From Polytrichum commune (Eukaryota > Streptophyta > Polytrichopsida > Polytrichales > Polytrichaceae): DNA of 64,000 bases. This document shows, in pieces, positions 11,800 to 23,694 of this stretch (positions are counted from its first letter, which is position 1; the number at the start of each line of letters is the position of its first letter). Under the pieces are notes generated by a model. It saw only the letters and a list, made by a program, of their open reading frames with translations, was not told the DNA's origin and searched no databases. The stretch spans positions 2,174,501 through 2,238,500 of the forward strand of contig OX485808.1 of assembly GCA_950295325.1 (NCBI GenBank), in the 5' to 3' direction. A program made the position numbers and the translations under genes.

Positions 11800-12219
11800 T
11801 TGTAACCTGCAGTCAGTTCTGCCCGTGCATTGGTGCATTTATGTGTAAAAATGCCACCTTCAAGTGTCTGCGTTCCATGTGAAAGGGCACTCGTGTCAGT
11901 GCATAACCCTAATTTAGTGTAGTGGGCCTCTGAATCAGATTAAGTGGTTAACACAATAAAGGGGAAAGCTGGTGGATACTCGGGCTCAAAGTTTCTATTC
12001 CCCACTACTAATGGCACTAGGGCATGGCCATTGGCCGAGAAAATAAAAAGGCCGGCAGGGTGCTCCACTTTGTCACCCCATTCAATGTTTGCCCCCACAA
12101 GAGCCGGGAGCAAAGGACAACCCTAGAGAGTGGCCTGTCGAGTGGTGTCATAAGTTCCCCCATAATGACCCATGTCGAGTCTCTCAAGAGAGGGAGGTCG
12201 CATTGTGGGTGATCTTATT
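11800..12219. other. No recognisable feature
   Basis: Intergenic sequence between the inverted repeat and the gene island. Short open frames around 11944-12212 show no similarity that I recognise. Confidence 0.4.
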
Positions 12220-13778
12220 CACTACTTGAGCAAAAACAAGCAAAAACAAATGTTTTGTTCGTAGACAGAAAGGTTGACAAGATGTGATTTCAAGATACAA
12301 TTCAAGGCTACGAAGTTTCTCTGCAAACTTCGGAAACCACAAATGGTACGAAACAGGTTTGCATAATCTTGGAATACATATGTATATATACCTGTGTATA
12401 TACAGACCCATATAGAGAGACCCTGCTTCAATGCGGAAAAGTACTTTGTGAAATAGAATTTGCAGGATGATGCGGAAAGTCTGTGCAGGAGACAGACATC
12501 TGCAGCAGTGACAGGATGTGCACATCATCATACATCTTGCTACTAAAAAGGTCCTTTTACAGCTACAACAAGATTGTCTGGGGCTGCGCATGATAATTAC
12601 AACAAACGTCACAACCTTACAGCCATGGATCTCTCATTGCTATATTCTCCTACAGACACAAGAGCTCTCGGCAGATCAGACAAATCATGCCAGATTGCCA
12701 CACAACAGAACTCTCAAGATTCTCCAAATTAAACTGGACAGCACTCGATTTCGTGACCCAATTGCACTCACATTGTGAAGGACGTGAGCACACTTCACCA
12801 GCTTGCTGCAAGAGATGATGTCAATCGGAGCCTTAACTTGCCCTAATTGCTTGCCCAGTTGGTTTATAAGTGGGGCATTTATTGTAGTCATGTATAACTT
12901 CCGTAGCTTCTCCAGCATGATGTGCATACATTGGGTTGATGAGTCGTTGCTCGAGTCCTCTGTTTTAAGCTAAACACTAGACACATTGCAATACGTGAAG
13001 AAAGATGTGAATGGGATACATTGTCCATCCAAAAACTGCCAGTGAATTGACCCTGTATTTCTGTCACAATACCCGGTAAAGCACAGTTGCTACCAGCGGA
13101 TCGATTTAGCTGCCCTAATTAACCTCCTTCACCACCATGAGTGAGGCAGATAAACGACTAGGATACGACAGGAACAACATTGTAGGTAGGAGGGGTGCAG
13201 CAGGAACGCCAAAAAGAAGTGTCCAGAGAGCTGGAGAACCTACATTTGCTGCGATGGGCTCCCCGAACAGTGATTGCAGTTGCATCATAGGTGCAAAAGC
13301 GGTGGAGATTAATGTCCTGAACCCAATGTCGGTGAAAAGTCTTGACAGTGCATGAGCTTCCTCGTACACACACATTATATACATAAATTTAATGCTGATG
13401 CAATGAATACTTCCAATTAAGATGCAGTCTCCGTTTCCACAAGGGTGAGAGATTCAATAATCCAGACCACACCACAAAAGACAAACATAAACGAAATCCT
13501 ATAGACATTCTCCAATTCACCCACACAGAAATGCAACGACGCCCGAAACATGAGATACAAGAATTAATCAAAAAAGAGCATTAGAGAATCCGAATTGTGC
13601 ACATGTCATCAGGATGTAGAGTTAAAGATGCAGGTCAAAAGAACAAACCGGTGTGATGATGTGCGTGAGGACGGGCAAAGTTGTGATGAGAATTGGAGGT
13701 AGCGGCCGGAGGGCTTTTTTACTTACAAGAGATAATTTGTGGTGGGGGGGTGGGGGGGGAGGAGAGCAGGATTCGCCC
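12220..13778 (-). other. Probable 3' UTR or downstream region of the F-box gene
   Basis: The stretch is free of the repeats that fill the rest of the window and is less AT-rich, consistent with transcribed sequence belonging to the gene that ends at 13779. About 45 bases after the stop codon, on the minus strand, CTTGTAAGTAAAA (about 13720-13732) is a strong splice donor sequence, so a 3' UTR intron is possible. A T-rich tract ending in TTGCAG near 12806 is one candidate acceptor. Minus-strand frames of 142 codons (12184-12612), 80 codons (12685-12927) and 89 codons (13115-13384) have no recognisable similarity. They could be chance or an alternative 3' exon. Confidence 0.4.
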
Positions 13779-15248
13779 TCATTGCAAGGACTGTAAGCTA
13801 GGTCCGTAACAGAATGTGGCAACATCTGCTTTGGAGGCGAGGGGGCATTTAGGCAACTCGTGCCATGATTTGCGCACCATATCATAAACCGCAACTGAAA
13901 GAGTCTTCTTGGACGCAACACAGATCTTGTCACCATAAGCAACAGGCTTCCAGCCACCTTCGCATCGGAAAACATCTAGCATAACATTCTGTGGCATCTC
14001 AGTGACCTCCAAGAACGTTTTACTCGTCGGGTCAAATTCCACTATTCGGATGCTGGTGAGCCTACCGTTATTGTTCTTCTGTGCAGAAACCACGAGCACT
14101 CTACCTCCACACGAGAGAACGTACGGATCGTCCCTCATGCCTCTGGGAAGCTCATACACATCGGTCCACACTCCCAAATTCACATCATACGCAATCAACC
14201 CTTCCATGTTCATGCCACCAATTTCCAACGTCACGCAGTAAAGAAAGCCCTTACAGTACGCGGAGCTTCGTCTCCCCCACAGTAAGAAGTGCGGAGGCAA
14301 ACAGCCGGCAGCTTGCCATGAATTCCGCCTGGATTCATATACATGCGCGCTCTCTTTGTAATGCGTGAGGGTGACGATAATCTTGAACCCGTGGTTGTGT
14401 CCATCCACCACCATGTGCGTCACCCCGGGCTCATATTCCTGCGACAGCGGTGGTATCATCTTGAAGCTCTTGGTCATCGGATTGCATACCGAGTTCAGTA
14501 CCGCCGTTGACGATTGGCCTAAACACAACAAACCCCCGTCCCCTGCCAGAATGTGCTTCGCCTCACTCGGTAGAAACGTCAGCGGTGGTAGGTGTAGCCA
14601 CTTCCTACTCCCGTGGTCGTATGCGCACCACCTTCTGTCCTCCCCTTTACTCAAAAAGACAGGAAAGTACGGCGACGCTTCCGGTGCCTCCGCTCTTAGC
14701 TTCACCAAATTATTCGAAAACCCGACGTTCTTCCAACACTTGCACACACACCTCGCTTGGAATAAGCTGTGTAACGGCAAGAATGCGAACACCTTCTCCA
14801 TCAGATCCTTCGGCAGCATCGTCCATATCGGCGTCGTGGTGTTCGACTCCGTCACTTCCCTTACTTCCCGAGCATCCTCCTTACTCTTCTGGTGGTGATG
14901 TTGGTGATGCTGCTGATGCAGATGCTGGTGCTGAAGTTGATGCTGCTGTTGATGTTGGTGTTGATATTGGTGTTGGTGTTGGTATTGATGTTGATATTGG
15001 TGTTGGTGCTGGTGTTGGTATCTTCCCGGACAAGTCACAGACACCTTCGCACTCATTTTCTTGCTATTGCTATTGCTATTGCTATTCTTCCACACGCCCT
15101 CCCTTTCCCTCTCCCTCTCCCTCTCCCTCTCCCTTTCCCTCTCTCTCTCGCCTCCTCGGACATCGCCAGACCGCACCAGCAAGCTCTTCGTCACCGTCTT
15201 CGTCTTCGTCTTCACCTCCGCCACCGTCGTCCTCCTGTTGCGCTCCAT
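13779..15248 (-). CDS. F-box/kelch-type protein, SCF ubiquitin ligase substrate receptor
   Basis: A 489-residue, intronless frame. A low-complexity N-terminus carries an Arg-Glu repeat (about residues 34-51), an Asn-Ser repeat (about 55-62) and a Gln/His-rich repeat (about 76-120). The F-box follows at about 143-185 (LPKDLMEKVFAFLPLHSLFQARCVCKCWK). F-boxes bind SKP1 and dock the protein into an SCF E3 complex. The remainder is an F-box-associated, kelch/beta-propeller-like region with repeated motifs such as CNPMTKSFKMIPPL, GGMNMEGLIAYDVNLGVW and VAVYDMVRKSWHELP. It resembles the plant F-box/kelch group that includes Arabidopsis At5g15710 and HAWAIIAN SKIRT, but I cannot assign orthology. The chosen ATG has A at -3 and G at +4; an in-frame ATG at about residue 65 would remove the Arg-Glu and Asn-Ser repeats but keep the Gln/His tract. 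No inactivating lesion is seen. The substrate is unknown, and cytosolic or nuclear action is inferred from the family. Confidence 0.9.
   Translation of the reverse strand: MERNRRTTVAEVKTKTKTVTKSLLVRSGDVRGGEREREREREREREREREGVWKNSNSNSNSKKMSAKVSVTCPGRYQHQHQHQYQHQYQHQHQYQHQHQQQHQLQHQHLHQQHHQHHHQKSKEDAREVREVTESNTTTPIWTMLPKDLMEKVFAFLPLHSLFQARCVCKCWKNVGFSNNLVKLRAEAPEASPYFPVFLSKGEDRRWCAYDHGSRKWLHLPPLTFLPSEAKHILAGDGGLLCLGQSSTAVLNSVCNPMTKSFKMIPPLSQEYEPGVTHMVVDGHNHGFKIIVTLTHYKESAHVYESRRNSWQAAGCLPPHFLLWGRRSSAYCKGFLYCVTLEIGGMNMEGLIAYDVNLGVWTDVYELPRGMRDDPYVLSCGGRVLVVSAQKNNNGRLTSIRIVEFDPTSKTFLEVTEMPQNVMLDVFRCEGGWKPVAYGDKICVASKKTLSVAVYDMVRKSWHELPKCPLASKADVATFCYGPSLQSLQ
14890..15155 (-). repeat. Codon-scale repeats encoding Gln-His, Asn-Ser and Arg-Glu tracts
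   Basis: Three repeat tracts lie inside the F-box gene: CA(A/G)CA(T/C)-type codons for Gln-His at about 14890-15020, AGCAAT-type codons for Asn-Ser at about 15062-15090, and GAGAGGGA-type codons for Arg-Glu at about 15104-15155. The Gln-His tract mixes synonymous codons, so it is not a pure microsatellite and may be maintained at protein level. The Arg-Glu tract is nearly pure (CTCCCT on the plus strand) and should be length-variable. Confidence 0.8.
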
Positions 15249-15840
15249 GTTTTCTTACCCTCACTATTGGAACTACACTAGGTACTTACACCAAGTCCTC
15301 TTCCTGCGGTATCTCCACTCCAAGAACCACACCACCTTCGTGCACCTTCACCTGCGATACCGTTACATTGTGGTGATGATGCCACCACCGCAGTAGCAGG
15401 AGGAGACCGTTACGATGGTGATGGTGAGGGCCATTGTGTAACCTCATTCTAATTCGGTGGCCTGTAGAGGGAGCAATTGGCGACCGTTTGGGGCGATTGA
15501 GGGCTCGTTTTGAAGCGGGGGAGTGGAGGGAGGCGGCAGGGGGCAGGGGAAGGGAGATGGTGCGCCGGGGTTGCGAGCGGCGATCTTTCGGTGGTGGTGG
15601 TGCGGGCTACGACGGCCATGGCCCGCATTTCACTGCAAGCAACGCGAACCGAAGCAGCGAGTGCGAGGCTTACTACTCGTGGGGTGGGGGGCAGACAGAG
15701 AGTCACTATTTTGGTTTTGCTCCGGGCTGTTGCCCTGCTGCCCGCCGAGAAAAAACTAAGCCGCACAGAGTCTAGCCCAGCCCGAGTGAGCAGTAGCCTT
15801 GGCGAAATTAAATATGCAAGTTAAAGCACTCGCTTGCCAC
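15249..15840 (-). promoter_or_regulatory. Promoter and CT-rich 5' leader of the F-box gene
   Basis: Upstream of the ATG the sequence becomes GC-rich, and on the minus strand pyrimidine-rich (15480-15560), typical of plant leaders. GGTGTAAGTACC about 40 bases upstream of the ATG (near 15280-15291) could be a splice donor. Further up, CATATTTAATTT (near 15805-15816) is the only TATA-like box in a reasonable place. GC-rich open frames on both strands here are compositional. No transcript evidence is available, so the start site is unknown. Confidence 0.4.
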
Positions 15841-18160
15841 GGCGGCTTCATTAATTGGTCGTCCCCCATCATCCAAGTGGAGCCACGTCACCTCAACACT
15901 CCTATGTGCAATTAATATGGTTGCCCCACACTAATTTATCAACATTCCACACTATTTTGAACATTTACTATCACACTAACAAATCACCATAAATATGGTT
16001 GCATACTATATAGATGAAGAAAAGAAGATAAGCATTTGCCTTCGGATTTCGACCCACGATAATTTGTACCATGTAGCATTGTGGCCTGTTGCATTTTCAT
16101 CTTGGATGTATCGACTATGTTGAGTTTTAACAATGTTGAGTTAAGTTAAGTCCTTGCCTGGCCTCATGAGCTTGTCTCAGTCACGTGAAGATTGTCTCTG
16201 CTTGGCTAAGCCCCGGTGCATTGTAGCTTGTTGCTTGCAACTTGGGTTCTTTTAAGCCAGTAGGATGTGAATCCTTAAATTTGGGGACCGGAGTTTCTAT
16301 CTATCTATCTATCTGAATCCTTAATGTTGTTTTATAATGTACAGTGGAATCACTATGAGGTAGGTCTTAAACCAAATCGGAATAGCACACATCATGTGTC
16401 AATTACATTAGTGGGAATCCTCAATGTCGTAATTATCGAGTTAAGTCATCCAAGATGATTGTTGCACACCTTTCCCATATGACCTTGACCTCAAGTTAAG
16501 TTATCCAAAGATGACCAATGAACACCTTTCCCGAATGACCCCAACCTCAACATTGACGGTTCATCATGGCTCGTTGCATTGCAACTTGCAAACCTTTACA
16601 TACTTTTACTTCCCCGACCTCATCAACTTGCATCACTCACCCCCATTGTCCAAAGTTGTATTTCCTAAGTGATTGTTACAATTTGTTGTATCCCCGGTGA
16701 CTCTACAATTTGTAGCAAGTAATTCTACACAAATCTCGGTCTATGTTAATTGCAGATATGGCACCACATTTGTTGTCAAATTCTGAACATGATGGGATGG
16801 CATAATGCTCAATGATGTTGCTATCATATTTTGGTCATGGCTATCTCGCTTGTTGAAATCTTTTGTATCACTTTCCTTTACAAACCTCTTAGTTTTGTTC
16901 TTGACCTTGAATCATTAAAACATCAAAACCTTAAATGTCATACATGTGAGGCGCATTGCCACATGGCTTGTTTTTTCGTCAAGTAGAGAGAAGATTTTGC
17001 ATCCAGTATTCAAACCGCCAACCACTCCATTCGGTTTTGGGTACCTCTCCACTATCATCCGGTAGTTTAGGGTCATATCGGACCTTAAATGCCATAATTA
17101 TCAAGTTAAGTTATCCAAGTAAGATCATTAAACACCTTTCCCAACACAACCTCAACCTTGGCTTCAAAGGTTAACAATGGTTCACGGCAGTCTATCAGTT
17201 TAAGTAATCCAAGACGATCGTTGAATGACTTTCCCAAACCTCAACACCGACATTTCGCAACCTTGTTTGGCCTCGTTATCTTGCCTCAACTTGCCTCAAC
17301 CATCCCCACTAATATATAGGATGGGTAAATAGATAATATATTCATGAAGGCAACCTAATTGCACATACTAGTCGAGCATTTTGCACGTGCTTTTCTATCC
17401 ATTTTGCTTCGGGCTACTACCCATGCATGCCGAAGTAACAAGTTTCCGGGAGTTTAGTCCAAGCTTTTGTTAATCTTAGTAGTCTCATGCAAATTCAATA
17501 TGTAAATAAAGGATCACGCCACGGCTTCAATAATTGGTTGCTCGTCATCCAAGTGGAGATCACTTCTACCATTTTTCATGTGTTTTCTATCCATGAGAAG
17601 GGAGGGGGGTCATTATTTTGTTGAGAAAACAAGTTGGTGGGCATTTAGACCAAACTAGTGTTGATATAGCATCAACCAAAATAAACATGGAAGTGAAGGA
17701 GCATACCATGATCTCATGTAAGTGGTGAACACTTCTAGCAATTTTCATGTGTTATTCTATCCATCCAATAAGTAGCATTTCATCTCTAGTGTAGTACAAG
17801 GGCATGTTTGGTACTAATCACATTGTTTTGAAAATATTGACAAAATATTCAATAGTCTATTATTTAGGAGAATTTTTTTCTTGATCTCCCCCGGGTGGCG
17901 TTGGTTGTATTATGACCTCTCTTGCAATTGGATTTTCAATTTGTATTCAAAAAAGGGGAGAAATTTTGGGAGATTAAAAATAATTTAATATGTTGAAATA
18001 TGCTCACCAAGGATAACAATGTTCTAGGAGTCTAGTCCAAGTAATTGCCAATTCAATCTCAACCAACTTAAACATGCAAAAAAAAAAGCATGCCACAACT
18101 TCATTCACTAGTCGGTCATTCATCTAAGTTAAGAGCATTTCTAGCAATTTCCATGTGTGC
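15820..18160 (+). repeat. Dispersed four-copy repeat (CATCCAAGTGGAG type)
   Basis: Related segments at about 15825-15900, 17505-17585, 17690-17770 and 18080-18165 share the order: CACGCCACGGCTTCA, then a TTGGT(T/C)G block, then CATCCAAGTGGAG and CACTTCTAGCAATTTTCATGTGT. They are diverged direct copies with AT-rich spacers and are probably old duplications. They are non-coding. Confidence 0.5.
16436..17256 (+). repeat. Diverged repeat units of about 60 bp
   Basis: Four units at about 16436-16497, 16493-16555, 17098-17160 and 17196-17256 carry GTTAAGTYATCCAAGA, then a short spacer, then ACACCTTTCCC and ACCTCAAC. The first two are adjacent; the others are displaced. A CTAT microsatellite lies just upstream (16296-16314). 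Confidence 0.55.
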
Positions 18161-18165
18161 TTCTT

Positions 18166-19078
18166 TTTTTAAAATATTTTTTACGCAATACTTGGCACTA
18201 ATTTTATATGCTCAAAACATGCCAAAACTTTACGAGTATGTTTTCAAAAGGAAAAAAAGGTATAGAAATATTGGGACTCTAAAAAATGATTTTTGAAACC
18301 TATTTTAATAAATAAGCATAGTTATTCCAAACTTGCCCATGTAGTACATTAACTATTTATAATATTCAAGAGCAAATTGGTTATGCCTTGTATATGGGTT
18401 TGAATAGGTGCATGCCTCTCTACTTTTGCAACTTTTCATCCACTCTCCTCTGGTTGATGATGTGGTTCACAACATTTGAAAGCATTGTATGAATGTTATT
18501 ATGGCAAATCCAACCTTAAGAATCCCAATCTCCCTCCCCCCCCCCCCCCCCTTGGCCCACCAAACCCCAAAAATCAACTTGCGCACAACACTAACAATGG
18601 GCATGTGAGCGCTACATGACTTGTGAGGGCCTAACAGGGAGGTCACACAACTTTGGGCTTAAGAAGCAACCCAAAGTTCAAAGTTTATGCAATATTCAAC
18701 CCTCACAACTTTCCCATGACTCACAAGCTAATCGAGCATCCATGACATTCATGTCTCAAATGACCTAGCGCACTTGTCTAGTGAGATATGCATGTTGGTT
18801 TGTATGTTTACGAGTCATCATTTTAGGAAATACATGTAAGGTCTACCTTCGAAATCAATACATCTCAACCTTGCACGTGGCTTGTGATTTGTTATCACAA
18901 TCACTCAAAGCACTCTCGCCCCATCCTCACCAACCATACTAAACAGAAAAGTAAAAGTGGGTCAAGTTGCCCATTTAGTGTGGCATGGAGGATTTGAATA
19001 TGGGTGCAGCTGGTTTGACCGCCCACCTATTGGCCAACTCATGCTCCCCAAGGGGCATGTTCTCAAAAGAGGACCTAT
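18166..19078. other. No gene; contains a 16-C run
   Basis: AT-rich sequence with a 16-base C run at 18536-18551. No open frame or repeat of note. Confidence 0.4.
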
Positions 19079-20075
19079 TGAGCACTCCCATTTTTTTTTA
19101 AAGACAAGTGTTTCCTTAAGCCCATTATAGTTCCCTTTGAATGCTGATTCATTTTAGCAAATCTTATGTGCAATAAATATATAATAAGAAAAAAAACTAT
19201 AATTGTGCGAGACAATTTTTGAACAAGGGTTAGTTAGATTTATTTTTTTGGTCCAAAGTATTGTTGAGCCCCGCTTATGGTCCCTACATCAATGTAAGCC
19301 ATAAGCCCTTGTGTTCCCTTCTATTTGCAATACTCACCCATATTCAATTGAGAATCAAGCCTAGTATGGAATATATAGGCCTGAGCTTATATGGAAAATA
19401 AGCTTAGTGTTTTATTTGAACAATTTAAGGGAGATGCCACTTGGAGGCAACCCCAAAAACATAATGCATAGTGTGATTTGCAATGTTATGTTGAGTGATG
19501 TTTTGTGTACTTATATATCTCCACCTATGACCAATGAATTGTGGAATCCATGTAAACATTTGAAGGCAAAACACTTGGAAACCCCTTATAGCTCAATCTG
19601 TTCTACTTGTAGCCCATCTAATTTGGGAATTGCATCAGATGTCCATTTTGAATGATTTACTCATTCTAACTTAATGGTTTTTCTTATTGTGTATCCATTT
19701 GCACATATGGTTTGCCCAAATGAATCAACATTCAAAGGGAACCATAATGGGTTTAAGGCAACGTTTCCTACATCTAACGTCTAAAGGATGATGACATTGG
19801 ATGTAGAACTACTTCACCCTTCTACACTTAGTTTTGGATCCCACAAAACCCAAGGCAATGTTTTGATGGGTTGTATTTTATACATGTCTCAATTTTCATT
19901 GCAAGCTACAAAAATTGAACAAGCCAAAGTGCATATCCTTACTACCTATGAGTGTATGTTTGGGGCAGGGGGATGCTATGGGTTGTTGTCATGACCATTG
20001 AGAAAATCTTTCTCTTCAAACAACTCTTATTTAGCCTCCAACCAAAGGGGAGTGTGAATGGGAGTGCCCCAACTC
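19079..20075. mobile_element. Candidate inverted-repeat element (about 1 kb)
   Basis: A long inverted arm of about 50 bp joins 19110-19154 and 19718-19769, sharing CCCATTATRGTTCCCTTTGAA and ATTCATTT. Outside these, the termini at 19079 (GAGCACTCCCATT) and 20075 (reverse complement GGGGCACTCCCATT) also pair. The right terminus is separated from its arm by about 260 bases, so either something was inserted there or the outer match is coincidental. No target duplication is clear. Confidence 0.4.
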
Positions 20076-23000
20076 CAATGACGTTTCCCATATGTCCACC
20101 TAGCACCTAACACAATCCTCACTATGTTTTTGAGGCAAGATTATAATGCCTTAATCAATTATACCATATGTATCATTATCTAAGGAAACAAAACATTACT
20201 TGGTTTTAGGTCGCTACACCATGGGTCGGGAAGTTTTCAAGCATATTGCTTTTTTTTGGGGGGGGGGGCATATCTTACAAAATGAATAGTATTCAATATG
20301 AGTATTATTCATTACGTGTCTTTAAATTGATAGTTTGCTATAATATGGGTTGCATTTATACAAATGCATTGTCTTGAGTGCCTTTTTAGAGAGGATTTTT
20401 GTTGAGGACCATTGCAAAGGGTGGCATGTGGAGAGGCACACTTTTTGGGCATATATGCCCCAACATCAACCTACAAAAATCATAACGAAGAATAACTTAC
20501 TCACAAGTTAGCCTTGGGCCTACCCCTCCCCTTTTAAAAAGGGTGTAGAGGAGGTAGGCTGGGGGGGGGGTCACTCCCTTGTATTTAGTGGGAACACTTG
20601 AGAACACGAGGTATTTTGAGGGGGGGTATTATATTGGAAAAGGTAAATATTGTGGACCCTATTATTATGTGATTTTCTAACATTCATTATTTTTGAGGAC
20701 CCTATGGGTAAGTTAACTTGTTATTTATAATTCTTTACATGGACATATAGTATTTATAAATTAAAGTTTTGTTGATGTCATGTAAAATCTAACACTTACA
20801 CATACAAGATCATTATTCACATAGAACAACATGCACACGATTTAGTTTCCGAGTATGCACTCTACTCATTCAAAAAATAACATACACACATGAAAATGGT
20901 GATAAAATGCTTGTGTTTAAAAACATGCAAATGCTTTGAATTTTTTTAAATATATATAATTACATACATACATGCAACATTATTATACAATGAGCCAACA
21001 CCAACCACAAAGTTTGCTTAAGGTTTACACAATCATTTATGAAGTGATTTGTGCCATGTTTTAAGTTAAAATGGTTATAACCACTCAATACACATCATCC
21101 AACTTTTTGTGCTCAAGTTTACACCCACAAATTCCAATATGAAGACCTCAAGTGTCGTTATTGATCCTCCATGGTTATCACTTTCAATTTTTTACTAATT
21201 TTTCTTGGGGTAGTGTATATCTAGCCATAACCTCAGCACTCACCAATGTGGACTTTAGGTTAGATGCCACATGGTTAGTGCTCTCACCACTAACTCTATA
21301 ACCAATAGGTGGAAGCATTGGTTAGTTGGAGTCATCAAGGAGGGTAAGATCTTGGATTTCAACCTCCTACACTAAGCACTGTAGAGTTTGTTGGGACTCC
21401 TAAACAAAATCTAGGTCAAGCACACGCATGCACTTTCTAGATTCAAGGTTGGGTTCAACTAGTGACAAAACATATACATCCAAAGAAACTTTATTGAGCC
21501 CCTCAAGCTTGTAGTTAATCCTACATCTATTCCCAACGTCAAAGAATTGAAAAGGGCCATTCTACAATATGAACACCTTCAAGTTGCCCTCAACACACTT
21601 GCAAGGTCCAATAAGTTTTGGACTAGCATTGGAATTAGCAAAGGGGAACAATTTCAACTTGAATAACATTGCCAAACATGATTTGTAACCAAAAACCTCA
21701 CAAGCACCCTAGACCTTAGATTGCTCACATGAACACATCCTGCTAACATTGCGTCTTATCTGCGTCGATAATGCTCCCCAAAAAATATGAGAAATCAAAA
21801 CCCCGAACTCTACCCATCTACAAAGCAAACAAAGACTTAAGATTAGGAAAGATGAATCTTTCAATGGGCACACCTTGTGAGCACAACTATTCATGTGCCC
21901 TACTCCTAAACCTTGATATATGAAACATCAACGCTCGCCGAGTTCAGAAGAAGACAAGAGTTTACACACATATAAAAACTTCTTGGAGCTCCCGCAAACC
22001 CTAACTAGGAACTAACAAAGCCAGACATAGTGGCCAAACCCGTCAGGACCCCTTCCCGCATCTAATCCAACAAATTACATCCAATTATAAAGACACATCC
22101 ATGAGATGTCAACCAATGGTGCTCATCCATAGTGTGGCGCCTTAATATGTATTCCTTTAATTCCCCACCATGTTGGACCCTATGGTATGTTAGTTTTATA
22201 ATTTCTTTAACATGATCAATTTGTAAATACCGTGGTTTATTTCTATCATGGAGTTCAATATATAACTTGACTTTTGTTACAAATATATGTTCTATAATTT
22301 GTAAATTGCAACTTTAAAATGGACCCTAATATTTGTTCTCGTGGAGTTTTCTAAAATACAAGATTGACCCCCCCCCCAATGGGGGAGGTAGATTCGATAA
22401 TGATGTAACATCAAGAAACACATGAAATTTATCTTAAGTAAAATAAGATGATGATGCATTACTTATTTTATATTATAAGAGGACGAAGAAATTCAATGAA
22501 TAAAATAATACACCATAAAACATTTATTATATATCTATGCGAGTCACCATTTTGCTCCAAGTTGCCCCCTTGTCTCCCTAGGAGAGTAAAATAAAAATAA
22601 AAATATATAGTTATTGCTAATCTAGCTCTTGTGTGGAGGTCTCGCTCATTTTGAAAACATTCATTAGTAGGAAGAAGGGGTTTTTAGGACATTGTTTTTG
22701 ACATTACTAGGACGTAAATGGCCAAGCATGATATGTGTAATTGGTTGAGGCGACCAATGTCAAATATCAATCATCTTTGACTTTACATGTTTTTTGATTT
22801 TGTAGTTGTCAAAAAATTAGTTTTAAGCATTGACAATTTATTTGTTCTAGCATGGTATTTTTTTGGTTCATGGTAATATTTGGGCTGTAAATATTTGTCA
22901 ATAATTTCAAGGGTGATTTTTAGAACTCTATAGATTTGTCCCGATTCATCTTAATCACTTGGACAAGACTGATTTGGGATCTTTAAACCTAAATCTAGTG

Positions 23001-23295
23001 CCCAAACAACTTAAATTATTAACATCCGGACCGCATACTATTTCAATACTTCTATGTTGGATGAATAAGCGACATGCTTGTATGCTCCTACATTAGTAAC
23101 TTGGGATGGTGACTCACATTAATGGATAGGCAAAAATTGCAATTTGGAAAGGAGAAAATAAACAAGAATGTCTCTAACCTAAACAAAGATAGAACATTCC
23201 TTCATAAAAAAATTAATCCTAAACATGGAATCCAGTGAGTAAGTTTGAATGAGTAGCCAAAATACAACATGATCCCTTTTGCATGACAAGGGCAT
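20076..23295. other. Long intergenic stretch without gene
   Basis: Contains an 11-G run (20258-20268), an imperfect hairpin (20517-20560, GCCTACCCCTCCCC pairing with GGTGTAGAGGAGGTAGGC), a 10-G run (20561-20570) and a 10-C run (22368-22377). Weak direct similarity around GTGGACCCTA and GAGGACCCTATGG (20650-20710, 22160-22190) may be an old repeat. No credible coding sequence was found. Confidence 0.4.
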
Positions 23296-23650
23296 GCCTT
23301 GTGCTAAATGACATATGTGTTCGGTTGGGCCCCGCCCCTCCCACGTCTCCTTCACTGCCCAGTCTTCCTGCCCGCACATGCATGGGAACTTTTCCTCATT
23401 TGGAACCAATGTGACGATACCTGGTCGAAATTACAAATATTAAAATTGACATCACTTTCATTATACCCATTTTGATTGATGGAGTTAATCACATGCCAAA
23501 AGAGCTCATTGGCTCAAATTACCAAGTATTGTCACATTGGTTCTCAACGTGGAAGAGTTCCCACGCAGGTGCAGACATGAAGATTGGGCAGTGAAGAAGG
23601 TGTGGGAGGGGCAGGACCCAGCTGAACACAAATGTGGTTTAGCCCAGGGC
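23296..23650. mobile_element. Mutator-like MITE with long TIRs (copy 1)
   Basis: The two halves are inverted copies over about 120 bp: GTGGGAGGGGCAGG, GCAGTGAAGAAGGTG and CACATTGGTTCTCAACG on the right mirror sequence on the left. A second member lies at 47370-47817. Candidate 9-bp duplications flank it (CAAGGGCAT at 23287-23295, CAAGAACAC at 23651-23659; 6 of 9 match). Long TIRs and 9-bp duplications are the Mutator signature. It is non-coding. Confidence 0.65.
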
Positions 23651-23694
23651 CAAGAACACGATACAACTCCCATATATGAAAGAAGAAACGACTA

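Noticed and set aside
12184-12612. 142-codon minus-strand open frame
   Set aside because: Cysteine- and isoleucine-rich translation without recognisable domain; more likely part of the F-box 3' UTR.
14507-15376. 289-codon open frame antisense to the F-box gene, and overlapping 177-, 129- and 111-codon frames
   Set aside because: They translate the same repeat tracts in other frames (Asp-Val, Ser-Pro and Leu strings) and have no recognisable domain; the minus-strand F-box frame explains the region.
15434-15824. GC-rich open frames on both strands upstream of the F-box gene
   Set aside because: Pure composition effects in a CT-rich leader; no protein similarity and no conserved start context.
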